A program made the position numbers and the translations under genes. Of a DNA stretch of 64,000 nucleotides, positions 1 through 12,858 are shown piece after piece (the stretch's first letter is position 1; each line of letters opens with the position of its first letter). The stretch is from Eudorina sp. 2006-703-Eu-15 (lineage: Eukaryota; Chlorophyta; Chlorophyceae; Chlamydomonadales; Volvocaceae). The stretch is taken from assembly GCA_003117195.1 (NCBI GenBank), contig BDSI01000009.1:1716594-1780593 (forward strand), in the 5' to 3' direction. The notes beneath the pieces are model-generated. The model did no database searches, was not told where the DNA came from, and worked only from the letters and a program-made list of their open reading frames with translations.

Positions 1-3000
1 TACGTCATGCAACACGGATGTTATTTACCTAGGCAACGAACGAGCAACGTGATGGCTGGCGAAATTCCGGTAAGGGGATTTAAGGGTGCATATCTCGGTC
101 AAGCCCCCGAGACTTGAACCATTTCACATTCAGTAATATATCAATTGAAGCATTTGTCGGGGCAGCAGGTAACGTTGCCGTCAGAATTTCAACGCCTCAA
201 GTTCACGTTAGATTCGCCAGCGTTACCGGTTCCATTACCCCGTTACCCGGTTCGTGAGAACAAACTAATTTTCCCCTTCAGTGATTACGGACCGTTACAT
301 GTAAATCCACTATTATGCCTGTACCTGCACCGTTCAGTTGCAACGTCGAACATTACACGACAACGGATCGCCGGGGATGCAGATGCTGCCCAGAGAAGAA
401 TGGGACCGTACAGGGTCATTCCATTACACATTGTATCACGTTGCAAGCTTGCAGCAGTGCGCGCCTACGCCTGTCCTCGATATCTCGTAGTCCTCAGGCG
501 CGAGGAGTGTAGATTGTTCCGCGCCCTGCTTGGGATTTCAAATATATTTCCCCAAATCAACCCCGATTGCATGGCCAAGGGCATCGCCCAGCGGCTCGGA
601 CCACTTCTTGTGTATGTTACATGCTGTTATGGTCGTATGGCCAAAACTGACATGCGCCCCTCAGGGTTGCCCCGCAACGATTTACGTCAAGGGGCGCATA
701 TTAAGTTATTCAGTGGATTAAATACCAGGGCAATCCCCAGCAGGCCCCACCGCCAAGGCGGCAAGACACCTCCACACCTCAACGCCGCACACGTGAGAGT
801 ATGTCCTTACGCGCTTAGACCCATGCAGTCGTACCCTTGTTGCACGTCAGCAGTGCACGTCAGCAGTCCTGCACTGGTGATGGTGAATGCATCAGCGCAC
901 TTGTTCAGGACGCTAATGAATGCACCCTCACCGATGTCGCCGCAAACAAGTAACCAACTAACAAACTAACACGGGCGCCCCGTCCTCTATCTGTTTGCTA
1001 CGGGTTCACCTGCCCGGGGCCCAAGTCGGGGACCTGGCCTGCCCTCAGCTGTTGTAGAAGGCCGGGCTTCCGTCGGTATTGTGTTGCTTGGTCACGGTGT
1101 TTCGTTTGATGCGGGTTACTCCATTAGCAGTCGCTGGGCAGTGTCACGAGCCAGGCGTGGGTCTTCCAAGACGTCGAGAGGTTGCAGCGTTGGGTGGTTC
1201 AAGGGTGGTGGTAGCTGGGTAATGGGGTGTCTGTGTGGGCGACCTTGCTTCGCTGTGCTTGGCTTTATCCACTTCTGGGGATCCCGCCCTTAACTGTGCC
1301 CATCCCTTTGGTCGTGTTGCCCCGATGTGCGCCTGTGCTTGCTTCGGTGTCTGTCTGGGTGGGGTCATGGCCCGGTGTGTTTTATGTTTGCGGCGTTGAG
1401 GTGTGGAGGTGTCTTGCCGCCATGTCGGTGGGGCCTGCGGCGTTGATCCCTTTGGGGTCCGCTGTAACATTCATTCATTCAAATCAACCGACCGCTGACG
1501 GCGAGACAGTCAAAAGATGACAAAGCAGTGTCCTCATTTCCCTCACCGGACGTTGACCAGCAATGATCACCAAGGGGGGGGGGCTTGCAGCTCATGGTCT
1601 GATGGAAGGGGGTCGGCTCTTCGGCTGGTGGTGCACGCGACCAGTTGCATATCCGGCTGGTGTTGCATAACGTTCATTCATTCATTCATATCCAGAAGTT
1701 GCCGTCCCGCTTCATCCTTTCACAGCTGCGGTCGCTGCCTGTCGATGCTGACGAGCAGCGGCCGCCCGGTACCCGCGGCAGGAGTTACAAAGCCGACAAA
1801 GCACAGGTCTGCCGAAATCATCAGAGACGTCGCCATATGGGCTTCGGAACAAACCGAAACAGAAACTTCCGGTCGAGGAGGCCATCCAAGGTGCTGCTGC
1901 TGCTGCTGCCCCTGCTGATCATGATTATGATGTTTGTCTGTATGATGTTTGTCGTCCCCAGTGCAGTGAGCCATATCCCGAACGTGGCCCGCCACCCGGT
2001 CGTCCGTCCCCGTGTCCCTGCCCCCATGCTTACTCCCCCTGTCGTACATGCCGTACATGTCGTACGGCCTCCCGTCCCCGTCCCATATCCCACTTCCCCT
2101 CGTCCGCCGCGCTGCCGCCCCGCCATTCTCGCATACTGTCTTCTTTCTGATGTTTGCTTTTGTCATTCTTCGCAATCGTTGCCACCCTCGCTCACTCCGT
2201 TCCTCGGCTTCCCTCCCTGCATCGCCATGGCCCTGGACATCGCTCGCGGCGCGGCTACTCCGTCTACCACCACAGGTCGGTAACGTATCTGTCCTTTCCG
2301 GGTTGGGTTGGGTTCGCAGTTTGCTTGTTGTGGCACTGCGGCCGCGCGGCCGCGCCGCCACGCGCCCGCGCGCGGTCTCTATCTTTTCGTTTGCTCTGCA
2401 GGTACCGCACCCCGTAAGTATACTGCGTTATGCTGGGTGTGCCCGGGTTCGTTCTACGGGTTTATTTATTTTTCTCAATTTAGTCCCCAGTGCAGCACAG
2501 TCCGCACGTGATCACAGTCCGAGTACCCCCTTAGCCGCACAGCTCCTCATCTCGCCGCACCGCAGCAGATGTGATATCAAATCATAAGAGTCGGGCCCCT
2601 CTCAACTCCGCAGTCCCCACAGCCGAGGACAGCGCAGTACTACCTCGGGACCGCACCGCGGGACGCCGCCACCATGATGCAGTGACTCGAGGGACCCGTG
2701 GGCGGCGTCCTTTCGACCCCGCGACGGTGCCTGGCCCCGGCGGGGTTGCCGACCCGGCTGGAAGCCACGAAAATCAGAACATAACTGCCAAACATGATAT
2801 GGGTTCTGTGGGAAGAATGGTGGGCGCGCGTCGCCACAGGCAGCAGACAGCAACCCACGTCCCTCCTGACGAGCACGTGCGGCCGCGTCAGCAACGGACT
2901 CGATCCGCTGACGAGCGGATCAGGCGGGGTCTCGTCGCGGGCTTCGGCATCCTACCCACGCCCACCCACCCAACCGTGCTTGCGGACGGCGGTGATGAAT

Positions 3001-3434
3001 ATGATATGTGAATCATGCGTGTTGTTACGCAGCAGCAGTTGTGGTCGTCGTCATCAAGCCGCCACATGCAACTCTCATGCCTCTCCCTCGTGCTCGGTGA
3101 AGTCATGCCTATGCCCCTTCATGTCGTGCCTATCTATTAACGTATGTTATTATTATTCACCCCTTGATTGCCGCCAGCCAGTCCTACATGCCCATCTACA
3201 CACCAGCTTACAAAACCACGCCAACAAGAACACGCACGAACGGCTCGCTCAGTCTGTCCAACCACGCCCTTATGTGTCATGTGCGACCAATGCCCACGAA
3301 ACTCGGCAGATTCAGTCCCGCATGAGCCCGAGCCGAATCCTTGGCGCCATCTACAAGGGGCTGGGCGCGTCTGGGCTGTTTCCATTTTAACCCACGCAGC
3401 CACATGTAACGCGCAAGGGCCATGCGTCATGCGT
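1..3434. other. Intergenic region, no gene recognised; probably includes the PAM 3' UTR
   Basis: The longest open frame (145-969, plus) begins at TTG, resembles no family I know and lacks exon-intron structure. Other frames at 1645-2361 overlap on both strands, as expected from GC-rich DNA. Two short TTCATT-repeat tracts lie near 1468 and 1673. A sequence near 2458-2490 resembles the T-rich repeat seen in introns of the genes (see 41769). Reading on the minus strand, TGTAA occurs at 3212-3208, about 220 bp past the PAM stop codon. TGTAA is the usual volvocine poly(A) signal, so this may be where the PAM transcript ends. Confidence 0.45.
3208..3212 (-). terminator. Possible TGTAA polyadenylation signal of PAM
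   Basis: The minus strand reads TGTAA here, about 220 bp beyond the PAM stop codon (3437-3435). Green algae of the Chlamydomonas group use TGTAA in place of AATAAA. A five-base match is weak evidence on its own. Confidence 0.3.
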
Positions 3435-6400
3435 TCACGGCTCGCTGCGCAGCAGCCTCTCGCGCTCCCGCGCGGCCGCCACATCCTGCGCCGCCGTCCC
3501 GCCACGCGCGCCGCCACCGCCACCGCCACCGGCCCCGCCCGCGCCGCCGCGCATGCGCGCCAGCATCCCCTCGGCCGTCGCCCACATGCCCGCCTGGCTC
3601 TTGCCGGCCGCCACGTTCCCCTCGCTGGCGCTGCCGCCGGCGCCGCCACGCTTCCCCGGCGCCACGGTGGGCAGGGTCTGTCCGTCCGCCCCCGCGGCCC
3701 CCTCCTTGCCGCCCAGGTAGGCGGCCAGGGAGACTTTGGAGATGCGCAGCACGCTGTAGGTCATGAAGACCACCAGCAGCAGCACCAGGACAACCGCCCA
3801 CCCGCTGACCGACGTGTACTGCCGCACAATCTGTGGGGCATTGCGTGCAGAGTACGGATGTACGGATGGTATTAAGGTTGTTGTGACGGAGGCGATGACA
3901 TGCACAGCCCGGGGATGCGGCGCGACGAAAACGGGAGAAGAGGACGAGGGTGAGGGGTCAGGTTCCACGCCTGGCATGCCACTCAAGCACTCAAAGTGAA
4001 CACTTTTGAGGAGCTAACGCACGAGTTGGCGTGTGTGGACGCAAACGCACACACGCCCAACATACCGCCGTTTCGACACTCAGTTGCCAGTCTGTCATTG
4101 ATCCGCTGGGGCCCCTGTTCGCTGCCCCCCACCCACCGCGCGACGCCCGCTCTCACCTGCTTGTCCTGCACCAGCACCGCGAACCGCTCCTTCTCCAGCG
4201 GGACATCGGCAGCGGTTACCGACTGACCAAGGGACCGGGGGAGGCGGGGGGGAGGGGGGTGTAGGAGATTGGGGGGAGGGGGGAGGAGGAGACACGAGTT
4301 TGCCACCGCGCCGAAGAGGGGGAGGGGGGACACCGATGGGTCAGTCTGCCGGACATGCAGCCACTTGACGGGGCAGTAGGAAACGCTCTCGCCCGGGTGA
4401 GAGGGGTGTACTCGTACTAGGTAACCGCAGCCCCGGGGGTCCCGGGCTACCGGTATCTAAGATCATTGCCATGGCAGGCAACGCTCAGGCCGTTGCATCG
4501 CGCAACCCCTGCAATACACCTTCACCCCCGCCCTTTCCCACAACTCCTCCGCATCACCTCCGCCCCCTCGTCTCCGCGCCCTCCAACGCCGCCCAAGCAC
4601 CCCTGCCCACCTTGCCCTTCTCGTAGTCCGCCGCGTCCACCTCATCGTCCTCCACCTCCTCGTCGTAGTCGTCCGCCACCATCGCACCGCCCTCCTCCGA
4701 CCCCTCCTCCTCCTTGCCCTCCGCGTCCCGCTCCTCCTCCTCCTTGGCCGCCTGCTCCTCCTTGGCCTTAACGTCTGCGTCGCGCAGGTGCGCCTGGTCC
4801 TTGACCGCCATGCCGCCCGGCAGGAGGTGCGCGTCGCCGGGCTTGATGCGGGAGCCGTCGTAGCGCTGGGGGAGCTTCTGCGGGGCGGCCGTCCGGGTGA
4901 GGATGGGAGTGGGGATGGGAGTGGGAGTGGGGATGGGAGTGGGAAAGGGCAAAGGGGCATAGCGGAGTGTGTGAGGCTAAGGCCACCAAACACTCCACAT
5001 GATCGCGAGGCAACGAAATGGACACCCACTGCCTCCAGCCCATTGGAGAATTGAGAACACGCGAGGTCGCGAGCCGACCATCCACGTGCCTGGCTGATCC
5101 CGCTGCCCCACGCGCCCAAGGCTTTCTGTTGTCCTCCCACACGTCGCCCCTATCCTCGACGCCCCCTTCCTCTCAGGTCCCTCCCTTCCCCTTGTTCTCC
5201 CTTCCCTTCGTCTGTCCTCCCTGATTGCCCCTTCCCGCCCCCCGTTCCCCGCCCCACCTTGCCCTCGCACCCTTCCCTTCTTCCCAGGTCCCTCTCCCTC
5301 CAATCTCACCGACACATCCGGTAGCTGCATGCCCTGCGGCACCATCACAAACTTGCGCAGGCGGCCGCAGTTGGTGTCACAGGCGGTGCCCACAGAGGCC
5401 ACGTACACAGCGTACAGCCGGTCACCGGCGCCCGACAGCAGCATGGGGGCGCCGTCCAGCTGGAAGTCGTGGGGGGACAGCTGCGCGGTGCCCGGCAGCG
5501 TCCAGTAAATCTGCGGGAAGCGAACATTCACCAGCCGGGCGTCCTGCGGGGCGGAGGGGGGTACAGGAAAAGGGTAGACATATTAATATACTGCGCCGCT
5601 GCCAGAGGGCGGACGGCGCGAGGTTGGGGGCGCGGCAAGCCGGGGCAGAAGGGCGTGTGGGTGAGGGCATACAATGGAATGTGAGGAAGCATGGAAATGG
5701 ATTCGAGCAAGCCCGAACGGCAGGAAGTTAAGTGGACGGGGAACTGTTACGCCATGGAAAACGACGCAAGTGCGAGCCAGGGTCTCGTACAACGCTGAAG
5801 TGTAAGGGATGCGGAAGCGTGCAGCCCGGATCGGTGGAAGGCGGTGAGTCGGTGGGTAGGGGGACGCCATATGGTGCGTTGCGCTGAGCGGGACGGGGCG
5901 CACACGCGCCACACGTACCTGGCCCTCCTTCCACATCAGGACCAGCTGCTCTCCATAAGGCCCAAACCCGAGGGCCCATGCCTGCGCGCCGGGTTGAGAC
6001 GAGAGGGTGTTCAGAGTTCTCATTGCTGTACGGGAGGAGCCACACCGGGGAACTTCCGGATGGACACGCGCGCGCACACACACGCAATCACCCGTCCACA
6101 CGCCCGACACAACAAAACGTTCCAGTCTTGCAGCTCCAGCCTTCCCTCTCACCACAAACCACCCCACACCGCGGTACGGTACACGCGCCCAATCTCAAAG
6201 ACGCCCAAAGGCACCCACAACCCACACCCCATCGCGCCGCGCACCTGGCCGTGACCCTCCTGCTTCATCTTGTACGTGGCCGTCAGCTTGAGGCGCTTGT
6301 CGCCCTCCAGGTTCAGTGCCAGGACGGCGCCCGTCTCCCGGGAGGCTACGTACACCAGCCCCTCGCACTCGTCCACCAGCACCGAGTGCACCACGGGCGG

Positions 6401-9400
6401 CACAGCCTCCGATTGAGCTGCGGGCGGGCGGGCGGGCGGGAAGACAGCAAGTAAGCACACAGGTGTGGTGTGGTGGAGGGCACCTGAGATGGCCCGAGGT
6501 GAGGAGGCATGGCCTCCAGGCGCGTGGAGACGGCGGAGCGACGGCGGACGGGGTTGCGTCTGTTTGATGAACCGCTGTGAGAGTCGGTGGGGTCGCGATG
6601 GCAATGGGGTGAGCTCCTTGTTTACGGTACAGCACAAAACAATTTGCTGAGCGGAACTAGATCCTGACACACCCAGCCCGGCGACGAATACTCGGGGTGC
6701 TCAGTGCGGCGGAAATAGAAAGAGACACCGCCGGAGGCAACCGCCATTGGGGATGAGGAGGATGTAAATAGCCGCCTCACTGCCCCGTGGGCTCGCAGTT
6801 GCCGCGCAGCTCTCATGGGCAGGTTAGCCCCAAGGGCGCCCGCGCACCCGGCTATGGCCCACGGCCCCACGCACCGCCGCCGCTTCCACCAAACCCGGGT
6901 CACCCGGGGCCCTCCCCTCCCGTCCCCTCCCCGCGATCCCGACAGCCACGCACCTAGGAATTTGCCATTTGCGTCAAACATCACCACCCTGGAGTTGCAG
7001 TAGCCGTCTGCCACCACGAAACGCCCGTCTCGGAGCACTGACACCTGGACTCCGGGATGGCGGGCAGGTACACATGGGAGGAGGGCGAGACACGAGGAGA
7101 CGTCGAGACAACTGGCCATCAGCTCAGGTCGTCAATGAGGATCGGTCTGGTTATCGTAGGATGATGCCAGGAAAGGGACAGTGCAAGGGGGCCGCTACAG
7201 AACATTATGTGAGACGGTTGGGAAGAATTGGTATAATGGCTCGGGGCTCCTGCAGCTATAACGCAGCAACGCACCGCCTCGACTGCCCCAACTGGCTTCC
7301 GCCTTACCACCGGCGCATCCATTCACCCATCGACCCAGCCACCGACCCACCCGCCATCCACCCATCGACCCAGCCACCGACCGACCGACCGACCCGCCCA
7401 TCCATCCAACCACCTGCGTCGGCTTGCAGAAGGCATCCTTGCCGGTGCCCGGAGTCAGCTTCTTGCCCACCGTCATGAGCAGCTCGCCCTTGGGGGTGAA
7501 CTTGAGCACCTGGGCGCACAGGTCGCGGATGGCGGGGGGCGGCGGGCGGCGGGTTGGAGGCGGGGTTGGGTAGGCTGCGGTCAGGAGACCGGACGCTGCG
7601 GGGGCTGGTGGCAAGGAGAGCCCAGATGGCGCAGCGTGACGCGAGGCCGAGGTCGATGGACGAAACCCCGCTGCTGCCCCTGCATGACTGCGCGAGGCCC
7701 GAGGTAGTGACGGGTGGGTCATCCAGCCCGCTGTCAACCCCAGTTGGGGATAACCCTAAACCCTCCCTCCCACCCCACCTGGTGCAGCCCCACGTCCACC
7801 ACCCAGACGTTCCCGGCGGCGTCCACAGAGATCATGTGCGGCAGGTAAAACGTGTTGGCGCCCCAGCGGTCCAGCACCGTGCCGTTGTCGGCGTCCATGC
7901 GCACCACCACCGCCTCGGGCACCGGGTCCTTGCGGGTGATGCGGTTCGACTTGTCAAAGGTGTCCGGGCCCCACACGCCGGAAGCCCTGGACGGCCCCCG
8001 GCGAGGAACCACGCGGCGGGCCGCAACACAGGACGGGATAGAGGCAGGTATCCGTCAGGAGCGGCGCCATTATGAGAGCACAGGGATGCAGGGATGCAGG
8101 CCCGCATCAGAAGTGCTGAGGAGGGATCGGCCGTCGCTCGGGCTGCCGGTCGCCGTCGGCGCCCGCAGTCGAGTGATGGCGTCTGTGCGCCCGGGCTTGG
8201 GAGCCGCGACGCGCAAGGGCGTCTCAGTGCCAGGGCCCCGCATCAGTGCCAGGGCCCCGCGTCAGCGAGTGTAGGACTGCCGCACACAGTGACCCCGCTT
8301 GACGTGTTCTTGTGTTGACCACCAGACGACAAAGAGCCGGCGGGCGACCGGGCCTGACACGCATACATTCCAACTGCCCAGCCAGGGCCGTTCCTGGGGC
8401 ACGTCCTTCCCTGGCCACGCCACGCCATGTCCGGGGACTGCTCTTGGGCTCCCACCATTGCTGGGCCCTGGCCGCTCGGCGCATGGGCCAGCACGCTTCC
8501 TATTCTCCTGCGCGTCGCGGCTTCGCGCGCGTACCTGTACAGCACCCAGAGGCTGCCGTCGGGGGCGGCCGCAACACTGGTGGCGTCGCCGAACTGCCCC
8601 CGAGGATCCATTGACAGCTGCCGGCGCTCGCGGCGTTGACGACGGCGCTGACCACCCTTCCCTTCGCCTGTCGTCGAGGCCGCGGCCGTGCCGGTGGTCT
8701 CCGCTCCCTGCGCCTCCACTTTTGCATCCGCGTCGTTGTCTGCCTTCGCATCTGATGCCGCCCCTTTGGCACCAGCATCTCCATTCGGCTGCCCCGCCTC
8801 CGCCTCGGCCTCCGCCTCAAGCGCCTCCTCCTCTTCGGCCTCCGCCTCGGCCTCCGCCTCCGCCTCGGCCCCCGCCTCGGCCTCCGCCTCGGCCCCCGCC
8901 TCGGCCTCCGCCTCGGCCCCCGCCTCGGCCTCCGCCTCGGCCTCCGCCTCAAGCGCCTCCTCCTCTTCGGCCTCCGCCTCGGCCTCCGCCTCTTCGGCCT
9001 CCGCCTCGGCCCCCGCCTCGGCCTCCGCCTCGGCCCCCGCCTCGGCCTCCGCCTCGGCCTCCGCCTCAAGCGCCTCCTCCTCTTCGGCCTCCGCCTCGGC
9101 CTCCGCCTCTTCGGCCTCCGCCTCGGCCTCCGCCTCGGCCTCCGCCTCGGCCTCCGCCTCGGCCTCCGCGTCGGCCTCCGCGTCGGCCTCCGCTTCCTCC
9201 TCGGCCTCCCTCTCGGCCTCCAGATCTGCCTCCTCCTCTAGGTAGTCCTCATCCTCCCGAACCTCCGTGTCGTAATCTCCCTCCTCCAACCCCACATCAT
9301 CCCACGACCCCTCATCCTCGGCAGCATTCGCCAGCACCTGTTGGTACTCCTCCTCTTCCCACATCTCCGACTGGTAGACGTTGTACCAGTTGTCATAGTA

Positions 9401-10990
9401 GTAATCCAGGTTCTCGTCAAAAGTCTCGGTCGTATTCGGCGAGGGCGGCGGCGGCGGCTCCTCGATTGTGCCGTTGGGGTGGGGTGGCCGCCAGAAGGGC
9501 GACGGGTCCAGGACCAGGGTCGCAGCCCGGGGTAAGGCTCCAGGGGAATCCTCACGGATGTCCTGCGACCGGCGGGTGGTAGCGGTTTCGTTGCGGAGGT
9601 CATCGTGGATGGGGGCCATGGGGACAAGGGGAAATCGGACATGAGGGAAATCTGGGTACGAGGGATTGATAATGAGATGAGGGTTGAGAATCGAGAATCA
9701 AGGTGCCCGAATGCAGCAGCCAAGAAGCCCGAATGCGGGCTCCCGAGTCCGCGAGGTCAGGTCGCGACCCGCCTCCGGGCACTCCCCCACCCAGCTGCGG
9801 CGTCGCACTCACCGCCTCCGAGTCGCTGCACATGGTGAGATACGGCGTCTTGCCGTACACCATGACGTACATATTGCACATCTCGTCGTTATGGGTGCCG
9901 CCCGCAACGGTGACGGCGCTCCTGTGGGCATCCGAGCAAAGCATGATTAAGCATGCATGACAAGCGAAGTGCCCGAAGAAACGAAGACGCGTGTGTGCCA
10001 ACACAGCTGCCATCAACACCCCCAACACACACACATGCCGATCGGGTTTATTTCTTTTTTCAATTCAACCCCAACACACACACACACACACATGCAATTC
10101 TAAACACACACACACACACACACATGCCGATCTACCCGTCATGCCGATCACACACGAACATTCGACATCATTTCACATCGGTCCCAGCTACTCACGCCAG
10201 CCCCTCACACGACCACCCACCTGTTGGATGAGTCGAAGTCGCACGTGACGGTCAGTCTGTCACCGGACCACAGCATGTGACGGGTGCTGGGCACGAATGA
10301 CTGCGCCAGCTGCGGGTTGCGCGTGTAGAGCGTCTCGAGGCCTGAGGGGACGGCCCCGCCGGCGGGTCGAGGATCAGCGCGGCCCATAAGAACCCCGGCG
10401 GGGACGGGGAGGGGCACCGGGGGGAGCTGACGCATAACAGATTGGACAGCCCTGGCGCCTGAAACGACGGACAGATCCCGCCGCCCCGGCGGCCCGCCAT
10501 CCTCCCCTCCGAGCGGCTTAGACCGAATGCGGTGTGGCCGGGAATGGCGCGCCGCGCTGACCGCCACAGTGCGAGAACCAGCGATGCGATTGATGGCACC
10601 CAGACATATGAAGCCGTGCAGGTTGCAGAGCCGGGCCGATATTTTCAGCTTCGATTCTTCAAACACCCCGCCATCTATCTATCTATATATCCATCTATCT
10701 ATCCATCCATTCCGTCACCCACCTGTCTGGTTCCATGTCTCCCGGTTCAGGTACACCTTCCGACCCAACATGTGGGTGTGCACCCTCACTGCGAACATGG
10801 TCAGCGGTTGGTGGGACTTGAAGCAGCACGTGTTCTCCACCAGGTGGGACTTCTTGCCGGGCGGAATCTCGAACCACGAGGCGTACGTCAGCATGCCGGC
10901 GGCGTACGGCACCGCGTGGGGTTTCAGCACCAGCGTGACGCCCGAGTGGTCGCCTGGGGGCCGGGGCTTCAGGTAGTGCACCTGTGTACG

Positions 10991-11023
<33 letters not shown>

Positions 11024-12858
11024 GGTACATCGCACACGCGCGCACGAGGGCAAGGGCCAGGGTGGCTGAGCGGCGGGTGACCAGCGGTGGGCTCCTCTTC
11101 CGCGGCTCACCGACAACGGTGAGGTTCCGCGCAAGGACAACGGAACAAGGGATGGGAGTGAGGCAGGGTCAGGCTGCCAGGCACCGCCGCACGTTCCTTC
11201 AGAAATTCGCGTTCACGCCCGGGAAAAGAACTCAGTGACGTCCAAACAGTCCAAAGGACCAGAGCACACATACTCATTGAGTTGCAACCTGCAACACCCC
11301 GCGCAACATCTCGCGCATCCTGCACCGTTCAGGGTCCTACCGATGTGCTCGGCGGGCCCGCACTGAGGACCCTGGCCGCCGGACACATCGAGTCAGCGAC
11401 AACCCCTGGAGCTGAACCCGCCGCTCCAACCTCTGCACCGCCCGCATGTCCGTCCCGCTGGTGCCCTCCACGACTCTCCGGCCCAACAGCCCAACAGCGT
11501 ACCTGCGCCACAATGTACTTGATGCCCGAACTCGCTCCCACGCTGTAACCCACGCCGCCTGGCAGCCGCAGGTCCGGTGCGTTGCGGCCCCAGCCGTAGC
11601 TGCGGGTGAATCAGACCCCGAATCACGGACGCCGCGGAGCGCATAATAACAGAAAAGATTGGCTTTTGAGGTACCGCAAAAAGGTGGGCAGTATCGTGGC
11701 CTATCTAGAGCGTGCTAATTGGCTGTTTGGCAGGGAAAGCGAAAAGACTCAAAACCCAAATCCCAAACAACCCGCCTTGTTAGGAGGGCAGTGTAACCAG
11801 CCCCCGTTGGATATGGGTACCAACCCAGGTGAGCCCGCCTGTTGTGTGGGAGGCGCAGGCCTCGCCGCATCAGCAATCGGTCAAGACAGGTCCGTGCGCA
11901 TGCCAACTCGGAACCCACACGGTGGAACCACACGGCGAGAGCGGTTCGCGTGGAGTACCGATGAAGAGCTGCATAGGAAGCCGTGTGAACCCGGAGCACG
12001 ACGACAGGGTCGACCGCAGGTGGGTTCGCTTGATCGGGTAGGTCGGCAGGGTGTGCAAACACAGGAACGTCTTGTGTTTGACCCAGTTCGGGGACGGCTC
12101 GATGCCGTGCGCCCGTGCCGGGGATCGCTTTTTTTATGCCGCCGTGGCATATCGTGTCCCCCTTGAAAGCCGATATCACAGCCGCTTACAAGATGAACGA
12201 GGGGCCGTTGCACACGGGCTTCATGTCGCAGCGCCACACCGCCGTCTCGCGACCGTCCTTGGGCGCCATGTGCGGCTCGTTGCACCCTGTGGGCCGATGA
12301 GCGTCACAGTACCGCAGCAGGCATGAGCACGCCAGCCAGGAGCAGCAGCGCACCGTACGGCATGGCCACCGCACAGTGTGGCGTTTGGAGGCCGCCGAAG
12401 ACCACCGCGGCCGTGTTGCCAGGTGTTCACGAAGTGGGTTTGTTCATAGGGATCCAACGTGCAGCACGGCCGCACAGGCGCGTGCGGCCCGAACGCCGGC
12501 ATCCAAGGGTGCGTCTGTACGTACGTTGAGCCCCCGGCAACTAACGGGTGCTGACCCACCGAGACGCCGCGGTATCCCACGAGCCCATGCCCCGTATAGC
12601 CACAGCTCAGCTATTTGACACAGCTATTCACTCACCGTAAAGAAGGATGTGGTGCACGACCTCTTGCCGAGCATGCGGTAGAACGCCGATAAGTTTATGG
12701 GGCCGGGGAGGTAAAACCGCTGAAACGCACAGATAAGCATCTTCCTCCTTGACCTCAAAATCGGGCACTGTGATGTTGACCTGGAGATGGCGTGCCACTG
12801 CGCCTGAAAGCTGAAGTAACAGGACACCAGCTACAAGCAAAACACCCTTCAAAGCCAT
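3435..12858 (-). CDS. PAM: Peptidylglycine alpha-amidating monooxygenase, bifunctional, membrane-anchored (16 exons, 1175 aa)
   Basis: Makes C-terminally amidated peptides in the secretory pathway: PHM hydroxylates a terminal glycine using copper and ascorbate, then PAL cleaves it. Exons run from 12858: 12858-12636, 12286-12190, 11599-11503, 10981-10723, 10341-10221, 9921-9813, 9562-8535, 7986-7779, 7509-7414, 7044-6954, 6417-6245, 5981-5919, 5543-5310, 4877-4611, 4222-4157, 3830-3435; all phases agree. Residues 1-22 are a signal peptide. PHM copper ligands are all present: H69/H70, H141, H207/H209 (HTH) and M280 (DEMCN). Residues about 303-644 are a Glu/Ala-repeat linker ending in RRRQRRERR. 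PAL keeps R645, Y761 (DGYCNSR) and the zinc histidines H695, H787 and H880. An acidic stalk (934-1022) precedes one transmembrane helix (about 1054-1072) and a Gly-rich cytosolic tail. The order matches animal and Chlamydomonas PAM; in Chlamydomonas the enzyme is needed to build cilia. Confidence 0.93.
5560..5604 (-). repeat. Intron element copy 1 (PAM intron 12)
   Basis: On the minus strand it reads GCAGCGGCGCAG, then TGTCTACCCTTTTCCTGTA, then a pyrimidine tract and the acceptor of PAM exon 13 about 15 bp later. It is in the sense orientation. Confidence 0.7.
7318..7415. repeat. CATC/GACC-rich tandem repeat in PAM intron 9
   Basis: Degenerate ATCGACCCAGCCACCGACC units are repeated beside the exon 9 donor. 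It reads as low-complexity peptides in several frames and is not coding. Confidence 0.7.
8790..9235 (-). repeat. Coding repeat for the Glu/Ala linker of PAM
   Basis: A GCCTCC/GCCTCG hexamer-like repeat inside PAM exon 7 encodes alternating Glu-Ala with Gly variants (about residues 410-560). A higher-order block coding for EEEEALEAEA occurs three times, at 8815, 8947 and 9064 (spacings 132 and 117 bp). Both spacings are multiples of three, so duplication has kept the frame. The opposite strand shows long Ser/Ala and Pro/Arg frames that are shadows of this repeat. Confidence 0.9.
10046..10070 (+). repeat. T-rich interspersed intron repeat (PAM intron 5)
   Basis: Matches the TTTATTTCTTTTTTCAATT family found twice in DDB1 intron 4. 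Here it is antisense to PAM and is followed by CA repeats. Confidence 0.55.
10077..10124. repeat. CA dinucleotide repeat in PAM intron 5
   Basis: Two CA tracts are separated by a short unique spacer. Confidence 0.9.
10991..11020. repeat. CA dinucleotide repeat in PAM intron 3
   Basis: A run of AC units lies immediately upstream of the PAM exon 4 acceptor on the minus strand. Confidence 0.9.

Noticed and set aside
100..130. Possible tRNA B box (GGTTCAAGTCTC on the minus strand)
   Set aside because: The flanking bases do not pair as a T stem and no A box or acceptor stem is present.
145..969. 274-codon frame at the left edge
   Set aside because: Begins at TTG, resembles no family and has no supporting context.
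8299..9582. 427-codon Pro/Arg frame and a Ser/Ala frame on the plus strand
   Set aside because: They are antisense shadows of the Glu/Ala repeat in PAM exon 7, which is fixed by splice phases and homology on both sides.
9563..9619. PAM exon 7 extended to an ATG at 9619 (MAPIHDDL) as a separate gene start
   Set aside because: An acceptor TCGCAG before GAC at 9562 joins exon 6 in phase 0, and the PHM and PAL halves are expected on one protein.
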